A stretch of 13,993 bases of DNA, taken from assembly GCA_003554235.1 (NCBI GenBank), contig PWFY01000012.1:1-13993 (forward strand), given 5' to 3'. The translations under genes were made by a program, and so were the position numbers. Below the pieces are notes generated by a model. It ran no database searches. It was not told the origin of the DNA and worked only from the letters and a program-made list of their open reading frames with translations. Within the stretch, counting starts at the first letter, position 1. Each line of letters starts with the position of its first letter. This document shows, one piece after another, positions 1-5,667 of the stretch. The DNA comes from Candidatus Aenigmatarchaeota archaeon. GTDB lineage: Archaea > Aenigmatarchaeota > Aenigmatarchaeia > PWEA01.

Positions 1-21
1 CCTCAACACTTAAGCTGTAAA
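1..21 (-). other. Start of a probable tRNA-Leu 37/38 intron, truncated
   Basis: After G37 (position 22) the sequence continues for 21 bases without the TCCTG needed to close the anticodon stem against CAGGA, so an intron is implied. By analogy with tRNA-Ser the central helix would pair CTTA with TAAG near its end, outside the window. Confidence 0.6.
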
Positions 22-37
22 CTTAAGTCCTGCACCT

Positions 38-54
38 TTAGTCGTATCTTTACC
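38..54 (-). other. tRNA-Leu D-loop intron (17 nt)
   Basis: Complete BHB geometry is present around the insert. The central helix is GGTC (60-57) with GACT (43-40), one pair G-U. The 5' bulge is AA^G (56-54), the inner helix GTA/TAC with tetraloop AAGA, and the 3' bulge AA^A (39-37). Cuts after the second base of each bulge leave a D-loop of AAGCGGTCAAA between ACC and GGT, a normal archaeal leucine D-arm. Without splicing the D-loop would be 28 bases. Confidence 0.85.
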
Positions 55-75
55 TTGACCGCTTGGTTACCCCCG

Positions 76-861
76 CTAGCCTAGCTTTTCAATTACTTTA
101 TCGGCCCTTTCACGTAATATTTCCACTGTCTTTTGTAGTATATCCTTGGGGTCCAATGAGGATATTGATTCTACCTTGAATATGAATCTTTCTTCGTCTC
201 CTGTAACAATAAGTCCTTCGTTGTCTATATCTTCGACACATTCTTTGCAGAGATCACATTTCTCTTCATTGGAAACAGTCAGCTCACCGTCCTTTAGCTT
301 GAAGACATCTTTTGGACATACTTCTACACATCTCTTCTTTTCATCTTCCGAAAGTTCGTCTTGGTCTATTTCTATAATGGGATAGTACTGATAGGAAGAT
401 ATGGCAGCCTGGTGTTTTGAATGGTCATCTCCTGTGGAAACGTTTGCTGTTGCTTCAAGCTCTATTTCCTGTCCTTCATCGAGTTCTGTTATGGGTATTT
501 TGTCGTGCAGCGGCTTCACTTCCTCAGATTCACATTTTATTTCACCTGAGTAAACCGTCCCGGGTCCCTTTGACTCTAGTGAAAAACGTACTTCACAGTT
601 CATGCAACCTTCTTCACAGTCGCAGTCTTCTCTGGGTACAAACTTTTCTGCATCGAAGTCCAGGGGTACCTGTCCAAGCCTCTGAGCCACCGTTTCGTCA
701 AAAACAGGTGAGCTGTTTTTTATTATACCAACATCTTCTATTGCAAGTACCGGAATATGGTTCATTGATATTCTTCTTATTGCGTTCGCCATTGCTGGGC
801 TTGAGTTCCTTAGTTTGAAAGTAATTTTCCCATCATTCTCTTTTATTTTTTTCAGTTTCAT
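76..861 (-). CDS. rpo3: RNA polymerase subunit Rpo3 (RpoD) with Fe-S domain
   Basis: The 261-residue protein is the archaeal alpha-like subunit that nucleates RNA polymerase assembly with Rpo10, Rpo11 and Rpo12. The alpha motif A-I-R-R-I-S-M-N-H-I-P-V-L-A-I-E-D-V is at residues 27-44. A Cys cluster C80-x-C82-x3-C86-x2-C89 is followed by the platform domain. A ferredoxin-like insertion at about 170-212 has C178-x3-C182-P and C202-x2-C205-x2-C208, enough for one [4Fe-4S] cluster as in Sulfolobus. The C-terminus returns to the dimerisation fold (F-I-F-K-V-E-S-I-S-S-L). It is preceded by uS11. The final base of its TAG stop is the first base of tRNA-Leu. Confidence 0.98.
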   Translation of the reverse strand: MKLKKIKENDGKITFKLRNSSPAMANAIRRISMNHIPVLAIEDVGIIKNSSPVFDETVAQRLGQVPLDFDAEKFVPREDCDCEEGCMNCEVRFSLESKGPGTVYSGEIKCESEEVKPLHDKIPITELDEGQEIELEATANVSTGDDHSKHQAAISSYQYYPIIEIDQDELSEDEKKRCVEVCPKDVFKLKDGELTVSNEEKCDLCKECVEDIDNEGLIVTGDEERFIFKVESISSLDPKDILQKTVEILRERADKVIEKLG

Positions 862-862
862 T

Positions 863-1249
863 TTATACCCTCTTACCTCTTTTTCCTCCAGGCCTTCTGG
901 TAGAGTCGTGGGGTATTGGCGTTATATCTTCTATCTTACCTATTTTCATCCCCGTTCTTGCTATTGCACGTATTGCGGGTTGTGCGCCCGAACCAGGGCT
1001 CTTTGATCCATGTCCTCCAGGAGCCCTTACCTTTATATCAACCTTTTTTATGCCCCTTTCCTTTGCATCTCTTGCAGCTTTTTTGGCTGCCTGCATTGCT
1101 GCAAAGGACGTGCCCTTGTTTCTATCTTGGTCTGTCACCATTCCACCAGAATACCTGCTTATGGTTTCTGATCCTGACATGTCTGTTACATGTACAATTG
1201 TATTGTTCTCCGATGAATGTATATTCACAAGCCCTTTTTTCATACCCAT
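863..1249 (-). CDS. rps11: 30S ribosomal protein uS11
   Basis: The 128-residue protein lines the mRNA exit on the 30S platform. It carries the family pattern [16 protein letters not shown], then [42 protein letters not shown] and [16 protein letters not shown], including the conserved PHDGT-like segment. I take the ATG at 1249, which follows AGTGA plus ATAAA. A GTG at 1258 is in the Shine-Dalgarno region. The stop is one base before the Rpo3 ATG. Confidence 0.97.
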   Translation of the reverse strand: MGMKKGLVNIHSSENNTIVHVTDMSGSETISRYSGGMVTDQDRNKGTSFAAMQAAKKAARDAKERGIKKVDIKVRAPGGHGSKSPGSGAQPAIRAIARTGMKIGKIEDITPIPHDSTRRPGGKRGKRV

Positions 1250-1250
1250 T

Positions 1251-1730
1251 TTATTCACTCACCAATAGGCTTTCGTTTACACTTATTTTATCTTCAAGTT
1301 CTTGGGGTACAAGAAAGGAAGGTGACCTCATGGTCTTATCATCGACCTTAACATGGCCATGGACTACCAGTTGTCTTGCCTGTTCTACGGTTTTCACGTC
1401 TTCAAGCTTCGAAACAAGTGTTTGGAGCCTCCTTTCGAGGATGTCACTTAACTCTATTCTCAGTATCTGACCGACTTCGTCGTCCTCTCCGATTAATCCT
1501 TTTTCAATACATTTTTTGAGAAGTTCTTCTTCCTCCTTTTCACCTGCCCCTGCCGCAACATTCCTGGCCCTCCTTCTAAGCTTTCTCAAGAAGCTTTCGG
1601 CCTTTAATATTTCTTCCTTTCTTTTGAGACCGTATCTTCTCATTAGACCTGCATCTCCTTCTATCCTTTTTTCATCCCAGGGAATGAAAGGTCTTTCGTA
1701 CTTTTTTTTCTGTTTTCTAGGGTCTCCCAT
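1251..1730 (-). CDS. rps4: 30S ribosomal protein uS4
   Basis: The 159-residue protein is an early 16S rRNA-binding assembly protein. It begins [20 protein letters not shown], the standard archaeal opening, then [19 protein letters not shown]. The S4 RNA-binding domain ([10 protein letters not shown] to [11 protein letters not shown]) is near the C-terminus. The ATG at 1730 follows GGTGA plus ATAAT; a GTG nine bases upstream lies within that Shine-Dalgarno and is not used. The gene overlaps the start region of uS11. Confidence 0.97.
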   Translation of the reverse strand: MGDPRKQKKKYERPFIPWDEKRIEGDAGLMRRYGLKRKEEILKAESFLRKLRRRARNVAAGAGEKEEEELLKKCIEKGLIGEDDEVGQILRIELSDILERRLQTLVSKLEDVKTVEQARQLVVHGHVKVDDKTMRSPSFLVPQELEDKISVNESLLVSE

Positions 1731-1731
1731 A

Positions 1732-2193
1732 TTATTCACCAGATTTCTCGGCCTTTATATCCGCCGTGGAAACACCTACAGTGGACTTTCCACGGAAACT
1801 TGATTTGGTTTTTTGTCCTCTTACAGGGAGGCCACGTCTGTGTCTTAATCCCTTGTAGGATCCAATCTTTTTCATTGCCTCTATGTCCTGTCGCTCCTGC
1901 ATCTCCAGTTGTGTGGAAACAAGCATTTCATGTTCCCCTGTGTCTGGATCCTTCTTTCTGTTTAGAAGGTAGCCCGGAAGTTCTCCTTCCTCTACAAGAT
2001 TTTCTAGCATTTCCTTCTCCTCTTCTGTTATATCTCCGACATACTTATCAGGGTCTATATTTGCTTTCTCGAGTATAGCATTACCTGCGCTAAAGCCAAT
2101 GCCCTTTACATGTCTCAGACCGTTCCTTAGTTTTAAGTCCCCTGGAATGTCCGTGTCGAACATCCTGAGGATGTTTCTTCTTCCGTCAGTCAT
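1732..2193 (-). CDS. rps13: 30S ribosomal protein uS13
   Basis: The 153-residue protein at the top of the 30S head contacts the P-site tRNA and the 50S subunit. Motifs: N-I-L-R-M-F-D-T-D-I-P-G-D, L-R-H-V-K-G-I-G-x-S-x-G-N-A-I (helix-hairpin-helix), then S-Y-K-G-L-R-H-R-R-G-L-P-V-R-G-Q-K-T-K-S and a short C-terminal tail. It is the first gene of the alpha block (uS13, uS4, uS11, Rpo3) and starts 17 bases after the tRNA-Ser CCA with AAAGGGAT as a modest Shine-Dalgarno. Its end GGTGAATAA serves as the uS4 Shine-Dalgarno. Confidence 0.98.
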   Translation of the reverse strand: MTDGRRNILRMFDTDIPGDLKLRNGLRHVKGIGFSAGNAILEKANIDPDKYVGDITEEEKEMLENLVEEGELPGYLLNRKKDPDTGEHEMLVSTQLEMQERQDIEAMKKIGSYKGLRHRRGLPVRGQKTKSSFRGKSTVGVSTADIKAEKSGE

Positions 2194-2227
2194 TTTATCC
2201 CTTTGGTTTTTGGCGCCGGGGGTGGGA

Positions 2228-2249
2228 TTTTCCGAAACTTTATGTTTCT
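2228..2249 (-). other. tRNA-Ser T-loop intron at 59/60 (22 nt)
   Basis: The T-stem GTGGG/CCCAC encloses 29 bases instead of 7. BHB geometry is present: 3' bulge AA^T next to CCCAC, central helix TTCA/GGAA (three pairs plus an A-G mismatch), 5' bulge AA^A, and inner helix GAAAC/GTTTC with loop ATAAA. Cutting in the bulges leaves the T-loop TTCAAAT, the canonical archaeal sequence. This position is non-canonical for tRNA introns. Confidence 0.85.
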
Positions 2250-2267
2250 TTTGAACCCACGCGGGCT

Positions 2268-2281
2268 TCCGCTTTACAGGT
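2268..2281 (-). other. Possible 14-nt intron in the tRNA-Ser variable arm
   Basis: Unspliced, the variable region is 32 bases, far longer than usual for archaeal tRNA-Ser. An outer stem TGGGC/GCCCG (2292-2288 with 2266-2262) is followed by a weak central helix CGTA/AGCG (three pairs, one a G-U) with 3-base bulges GG^A and GA^A. Removing 14 bases gives TGGGCCGTAGGAGCCCGC, 18 bases, and a 92-nt mature tRNA. There is no inner helix, so it would be a relaxed bulge-helix-loop. The exact cut positions are inferred. Confidence 0.55.
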
Positions 2282-2298
2282 CCTACGGCCCACCGGAT

Positions 2299-2362
2299 CT
2301 CTTGCTTTTCATTACCTATCTTTTTAGCGTGATTATCACACGCTTCGGTTCAACAGATCCGA
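2299..2362 (-). other. tRNA-Ser intron at 37/38 (64 nt, canonical BHB)
   Basis: The bulge-helix-bulge motif is visible. The outer stem is CCGGA/TCCGG, the central helix CTTG (2368-2365) with CAAG (2304-2301), the 5' bulge AG^T (2364-2362) and the 3' bulge AG^A (2300-2298). Cuts after the second base of each bulge join G37 to A38. The intron interior contains a GCGTG/CACGC hairpin. This is the standard archaeal intron site. Confidence 0.9.
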
Positions 2363-2412
2363 CTCAAGTCCGGCGCGTTGAACCTGGCTTCGCTACCCCG
2401 GCTTACTGCCGT

Positions 2413-2589
2413 TTAAAGGTTTTTTGCGTCTTCCAAAAGCATGTTGGGTATGCCTTCTTCGACGGCAAACTTCAGCCGGCAGCTGTGGCAAACAATCTTG
2501 TTTTCCTTTTTATTAAGCTTTACGTCTCCTTTGCACTTTGGACATGCCAGAATGTCCATCATTTTTTCCACAGTAGCTGGGGCAGACAT
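2413..2589 (-). CDS. Trm112-like zinc protein (methyltransferase activator)
   Basis: A small protein with the Trm112/UPF0434 fold signature MMDILACPKCKGDVKLNKKE, C34-H-S-C37 and E-E-G-I-P-N-M-L. The four Cys (C16, C19, C34, C37 from this start) form a zinc site and the G-I-P-x-M-L tail is diagnostic. Archaeal Trm112, characterised in Haloferax, activates several tRNA, rRNA and release-factor methyltransferases as a small partner subunit. The start is uncertain: ATG 2589 (58 residues) fits a leaderless mRNA from the TATA-like box; GTG 2571 or ATG 2562 would give the shorter usual N-terminus. The TAA sits only ten bases before tRNA-Ser, so it is probably cotranscribed with it. Confidence 0.85.
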   Translation of the reverse strand: MSAPATVEKMMDILACPKCKGDVKLNKKENKIVCHSCRLKFAVEEGIPNMLLEDAKNL

Positions 2590-2610
2590 CACAACTCTTA
2601 TGGCTCCAAA

Positions 2611-2630
2611 CCTTTTTAAATCTTTTCGCA
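2611..2630 (-). promoter_or_regulatory. Probable BRE/TATA promoter for the Trm112-like gene and tRNA-Ser
   Basis: The minus strand reads CGAAAAG then ATTTAAAAAGG, which resembles an archaeal BRE (purine-rich, A-run) followed by a TATA box centred near 2617. About 25 bases downstream are GTG (2592) and ATG (2589), the distance expected for a transcription start. This suggests a leaderless or nearly leaderless mRNA. It lies in the short gap after cbf5, the place where a second transcription unit (Trm112, tRNA-Ser, alpha block) could begin. The call rests on consensus resemblance only. Confidence 0.45.
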
Positions 2631-2638
2631 TCTGACAT

Positions 2639-3595
2639 CTATTTCCACCCCTTTGGGTAGGTTTCCCTGTCCATTGTTACATTTATCAGAGAAGCAGCCA
2701 CGCCTTTCTTACTCTTACTTATGTCTTTACTGTTCATACATGCCTCGCCAACTGCTACCATTTCGCCCTTTCCAGAAAGCAGTGATATTGTATCACCTTC
2801 TTCTATATTTTCTTCAACTGCTGCAACGCCGCCTGCGCCCAGATTCGCCCCACTGCAGACTGCTTCTATGGCAGTGTCCTTTATTATTATACATTTGGAA
2901 ATGTCTGCAACCGTCTCCATTGGAAGTATGTCTTTTCTTATATCTTCGTTTTTTCCTTTTTGAAAGAATACATAGTCGTCCTTTATGTCTTGAAGTTTTA
3001 CAGATCTGTCTTCACCAAAGGGACCAACCGATGTTCTTCTAAGTTCCTTCATATGTGCTCCACACCCCAGGTCAGTGCCGATATCGTGGATTAGTTTTCT
3101 TACATATGTTCCTGCCTCACATTTTATTTTTATCAGCACCTTTCTACCCTCGGTTTCCTTTAGATCTATTTCATCGATATACCTGGTCCTTTCCCTCCTT
3201 TTTACTGCAGATCTTTTAGGAGGGGTCTGTTTTATGTCGCCCTGGAACTTCCCGAGTGTTTTCCTCAGGGCCCCATCTTCAACTTCATCATGGGTTACCA
3301 TGAGTGCTACATATTCTTTTTTAAGATCCTTCAATAGAGGAACAACCTTAGTCGATTTTTCAAGAGCAACTATAAGGACACCTGTTACCTTTGGGTCTAG
3401 AGTTCCCGTATGGCCCGCTTTTTTAACTTCAAGGATATCTTTAACCCATCCAGCGACCTGGTGTGAGGTCGGACCCTTGGGTTTGTCCAGTATTATCAGA
3501 CCCCTTTTCTTAAGTTCTTCGATGGGTTTTAAACCAGGATAGCTTCCGTACGACGGGTCAGATATGACAGCCTCCTTGAATGTGAATTCCCGCAT
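2639..3595 (-). CDS. truB: tRNA/rRNA pseudouridine synthase Cbf5 (TruB family)
   Basis: Cbf5 is the catalytic subunit of archaeal H/ACA guide RNPs and can also make pseudouridine 55 in tRNA. The 318-residue protein opens with L-I-I-L-D-K-P-K-G-P-T-S-H-Q-V. The catalytic loop is G-H-T-G-T-L-D67-P-K-V-T-G-V-L, with D67 the nucleophile. R-x-x-P-P-K-R-S-A-V-K-R and C-E-A-G-T-Y-V-R-K-L-I-H-D-I-G follow. A C-terminal PUA domain starts near residue 233 (I-I-I-K-D-T-A-I-E-A-V-C-S-G-A-N-L) and ends E-T-Y-P-K-G-W-K. It starts directly after the DUF106 stop. After its TAG, a promoter-like sequence and the Trm112-like gene follow. Confidence 0.97.
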   Translation of the reverse strand: MREFTFKEAVISDPSYGSYPGLKPIEELKKRGLIILDKPKGPTSHQVAGWVKDILEVKKAGHTGTLDPKVTGVLIVALEKSTKVVPLLKDLKKEYVALMVTHDEVEDGALRKTLGKFQGDIKQTPPKRSAVKRRERTRYIDEIDLKETEGRKVLIKIKCEAGTYVRKLIHDIGTDLGCGAHMKELRRTSVGPFGEDRSVKLQDIKDDYVFFQKGKNEDIRKDILPMETVADISKCIIIKDTAIEAVCSGANLGAGGVAAVEENIEEGDTISLLSGKGEMVAVGEACMNSKDISKSKKGVAASLINVTMDRETYPKGWK

Positions 3596-4225
3596 CTACC
3601 TTGCACCTAGAAGCTTTCTAAACAGCTGCGAAAATCCGAGTGATACGATAATATACCATCCTAACCAGCCCAGAGAACTTCCAAAGAACGGGAGTGAGAG
3701 TGGTAGCTCTACCGACACCCTTAAAAATTCCAGCTTTTCATCTCTTTCAACATATTCTTCTAATCTGATCTTATAGTCGTTTATTTCGAACACATCTCCT
3801 TCTCTGAGGACTTTACCGTTTACTTTAACTTCCAGTGGTTCCTTTTCTATAAGTTCTACCTCTCTTTCAATGTCCATGTATTCGAGATTCGTGGGTCCGT
3901 TGACGTCCACAGTTGCACTTGGATAAAGGCCCGGAAGAACCAGCCAGAAAATAGGTATTATTACGATAAATGTAACTGCCATAGGCTTCATCTGCATCTT
4001 GAACATCTTACTCTGCTGGCTCATTATCTCTTGTGTATGTTCCATTGCTTCGTCCTCCTGGCCCTTTTCTCTTGCTTCCTTGGATTTTTCCTGTAGCTCT
4101 TTCATCTTCTTTTTAAGGTTCTTCAGCTCTTCCTGATCCATGAATATCTTGTAAATAACTGATATCAAAAAGCTCGTGCTAACTGAAATCAACAGTACGC
4201 CCAACAAAGCGTTTTCAAGTACCAT
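3596..4225 (-). CDS. EMC3/TMCO1-like membrane insertase (DUF106, archaeal YidC homologue)
   Basis: The 209-residue integral membrane protein has a first membrane helix near residues 5-27 and a charged coiled-coil of Glu and Lys at about 31-68 (E-E-L-K-N-L-K-K-K-M-K-E-L-Q). It is followed by the motif S-K-M-F-K-M-Q-M-K-P-M, a second helix (A-V-T-F-I-V-I-I-P-I-F-W-L-V-L-P) and a third near the C-terminus (G-W-L-G-W-Y-I-I-V-S-L-G-F-S-Q-L-F-R-K-L-L-G). This is the DUF106 family of Oxa1-superfamily insertases, typically beside secY in Archaea. Between helices two and three lies a beta-rich insertion of about 65 residues (roughly 108-172) that would face outward. Its TAG abuts the cbf5 ATG. Symbol left empty because archaeal naming varies. 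Confidence 0.92.
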   Translation of the reverse strand: MVLENALLGVLLISVSTSFLISVIYKIFMDQEELKNLKKKMKELQEKSKEAREKGQEDEAMEHTQEIMSQQSKMFKMQMKPMAVTFIVIIPIFWLVLPGLYPSATVDVNGPTNLEYMDIEREVELIEKEPLEVKVNGKVLREGDVFEINDYKIRLEEYVERDEKLEFLRVSVELPLSLPFFGSSLGWLGWYIIVSLGFSQLFRKLLGAR

Positions 4226-4260
4226 TTTCTCAACTAATCTTTGTTTCTACTGTTAAAAAT

Positions 4261-5667
4261 TTAACTGCCCATAAACTGCCTTAGTGCCGGATGCATATCC
4301 TCCATGTGTTGCTGTGCCAGTTCTTCATACAGCTTGTATATTATCATCGTAGCCAGCAGTATGCCTATACCTCCTCCCACAGCTCCAAAGAAGTCCGCGA
4401 AAACAGACAGAAGACCTATGAAGAGACCGGACAGAACTGCAAGATAGGGTACGTACCTGTCCAGTATCCTTTCTATTATTCTTTTGTCTCTTCTGTATCC
4501 TGGTACTGACATGCCCATGTTATGTATCCTTTCTGCTACCGTTTCCGAATCTTGACCCGACGTTTTTGCCCAGAATACAGAGAATACTATAGTTAAAAGA
4601 CATATCGTTATGGTGTATGGTATCCAGGCTACAGTGACTTCAGGCAGCGGTGCTTCAGTTATACGGCTGACGACTATCTCTGTTAGCAGTCCATCACGTG
4701 GTGTGGCAGCCTGTGGGCTGTATATCCAGTAAAGAAGACCAGATTCGGGTATACCGCCTTCTCCAAAGGCTCCAAGTAAGGGCATACCTCTGTCTGCTAA
4801 CATCTGTCCCATGATGTTTAGGTTTGCTAGCATTGCGTGGGTGAATATTATAGGAATCACACTTGTGTAGAGTAGGTTTAGAGGATACCTTTGGCCGAAT
4901 CCCTTGACCTGACCGAATGCCAATGGGATTTCTACTTTCATTCCGTTGAGGTAAACGACAAGGAAAAATATGAGAACGGTGAACATTACAGGAATTAGTG
5001 CTGCCAGGGTTTCTACAAGGTTTCCTGCTGCCAATGTCTGGAATACCTGGGGTATATATCCAACTGCTCCTTCCGCAGCGGTCGGAAGGGTTCCTTCGAC
5101 GGTGAGTGGATTGAAGAGCCTCTGGACAATTTCAAGCGAAACACCTGATGCTATGAAGAGAGAAACTCCTGAGCCAAATCCCCACTTTGATATGACTTCA
5201 TCCATTAGAACTATTAGTATTCCACCTACTGCTATCTGGGATACTACAGCCATTGTTGCCCCTTGCTGGGCCGGAACCGCTCCGAAAGAAACAAAGGCCA
5301 CAGCCTGTACAATACAGAAGAAAATTGCCAGAAGTTTCTGTGTGCCCATGAAAAGCTGTTTTCCTTCGGCTGTATTTGTATCCCATTGGAGTATATCGCT
5401 TCCTGTGAGAAGCTGCAGGATAATTGAAGCATTAACTATTGGAACTATACCCAATGTAATTAGAGAACCGAACTCCGAAGCAACTATTGTCTGTAAAAAC
5501 TCAAATCTTTCAAGCCCGACAGGATCTACACCCCAGACCGTTATGTTTCCCATTATGAAGTATATTATAACTATGATGCTGGTCCATTTCAACTTGTTGT
5601 TGAAGTTCAGCCTTTTCTTCGGTCCTTCTATACCTGGAACTACTGTGAGGAGGTCACGATATTTCAA
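4261..5667 (-). CDS. secY: Preprotein translocase subunit SecY
   Basis: This is the channel-forming subunit of the membrane translocon, with about ten hydrophobic segments. Near the N-terminus it has PGIEGPKKRLNFNNKLKWT, the first membrane helix (IIVIIYFIMGNI) and the plug region with L-G-I-V-P-I-V-N-A-S-I-I-L-Q-L-L. Later come the cytosolic loop V-K-G-F-G-Q-R-Y-P-L-N-L-L-Y-T-S-V-I-P-I-I-F-T and G-Q-D-S-E-T-V-A-E-R-I-H-N-M-G-M-S-V-P-G-Y-R-R-D. The start is uncertain: a TTG at 5667 (468 residues) lies eight bases after GGTGG, while a GTG at 5679 (472 residues) lies inside that site. Both overlap uL15. adk, which usually follows, is absent. Confidence 0.97.
   Translation of the reverse strand: MKYRDLLTVVPGIEGPKKRLNFNNKLKWTSIIVIIYFIMGNITVWGVDPVGLERFEFLQTIVASEFGSLITLGIVPIVNASIILQLLTGSDILQWDTNTAEGKQLFMGTQKLLAIFFCIVQAVAFVSFGAVPAQQGATMAVVSQIAVGGILIVLMDEVISKWGFGSGVSLFIASGVSLEIVQRLFNPLTVEGTLPTAAEGAVGYIPQVFQTLAAGNLVETLAALIPVMFTVLIFFLVVYLNGMKVEIPLAFGQVKGFGQRYPLNLLYTSVIPIIFTHAMLANLNIMGQMLADRGMPLLGAFGEGGIPESGLLYWIYSPQAATPRDGLLTEIVVSRITEAPLPEVTVAWIPYTITICLLTIVFSVFWAKTSGQDSETVAERIHNMGMSVPGYRRDKRIIERILDRYVPYLAVLSGLFIGLLSVFADFFGAVGGGIGILLATMIIYKLYEELAQQHMEDMHPALRQFMGS

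Larger units (their letters stand above)
1..76 (-). tRNA. tRNA-Leu(UAA), 5' part, with D-loop intron; cut by window edge
   Basis: The visible 5' part has acceptor strand GCGGGGG (76-70), TA, D stem ACC/GGT, anticodon stem 5' strand CAGGA (32-28), and anticodon TAA at 25-23 in the loop CTTAAG. The D-loop holds a 17-nt intron (54-38). After G37 (position 22) another segment runs off the window, consistent with a canonical 37/38 intron. The 3' half, including the variable arm and CCA, is outside. Leucine is assigned from the anticodon. In some archaea a tRNA-Leu gene follows this cluster and precedes eL18/uL13/uS9. Confidence 0.85.
2211..2402 (-). tRNA. tRNA-Ser(UGA) with two clear introns and one probable third
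   Basis: Acceptor strands GCCGGGG (2402-2396) and CCCCGGC (2221-2215) pair perfectly, with discriminator G at 2214 and an encoded CCA at 2213-2211. The D arm is GCG/CGC, the anticodon stem CCGGA/TCCGG, and the anticodon TGA is at 2366-2364. The large variable arm and G73 are serine identity features. Three segments are removed in the model: 2362-2299 (37/38), 2281-2268 (variable arm) and 2249-2228 (T-loop). The mature form then has a 7-base loop CTTGAGA, an 18-base variable arm, a canonical T-loop TTCAAAT and 92 nt including CCA. uS13 starts 17 bases after the CCA without its own visible promoter, so the tRNA is probably excised from the mRNA. Confidence 0.92.

Noticed and set aside
9..28. 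Short repeat of CTTAAG within the tRNA-Leu region as a possible regulatory repeat
   Set aside because: One copy is the anticodon loop and the other lies in the intron. Two six-base palindromic copies are not evidence of a separate element.
916..1470. Plus-strand open frame opposite uS11 and uS4
   Set aside because: It is low-complexity Leu/Ser/Phe-rich sequence, the mirror of Lys/Glu-rich coding, and crosses two well-conserved genes.
2203..2619. Plus-strand open frame covering the tRNA-Ser and Trm112 region
   Set aside because: The stretch is explained on the minus strand by a tRNA with perfect acceptor pairing and a zinc protein; the plus frame has no motif.
4226..4260. Possible terminator in the secY-DUF106 gap
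   Set aside because: There is only a T5 run just after the secY stop and no hairpin. The 35-base gap contains no convincing terminator or promoter.
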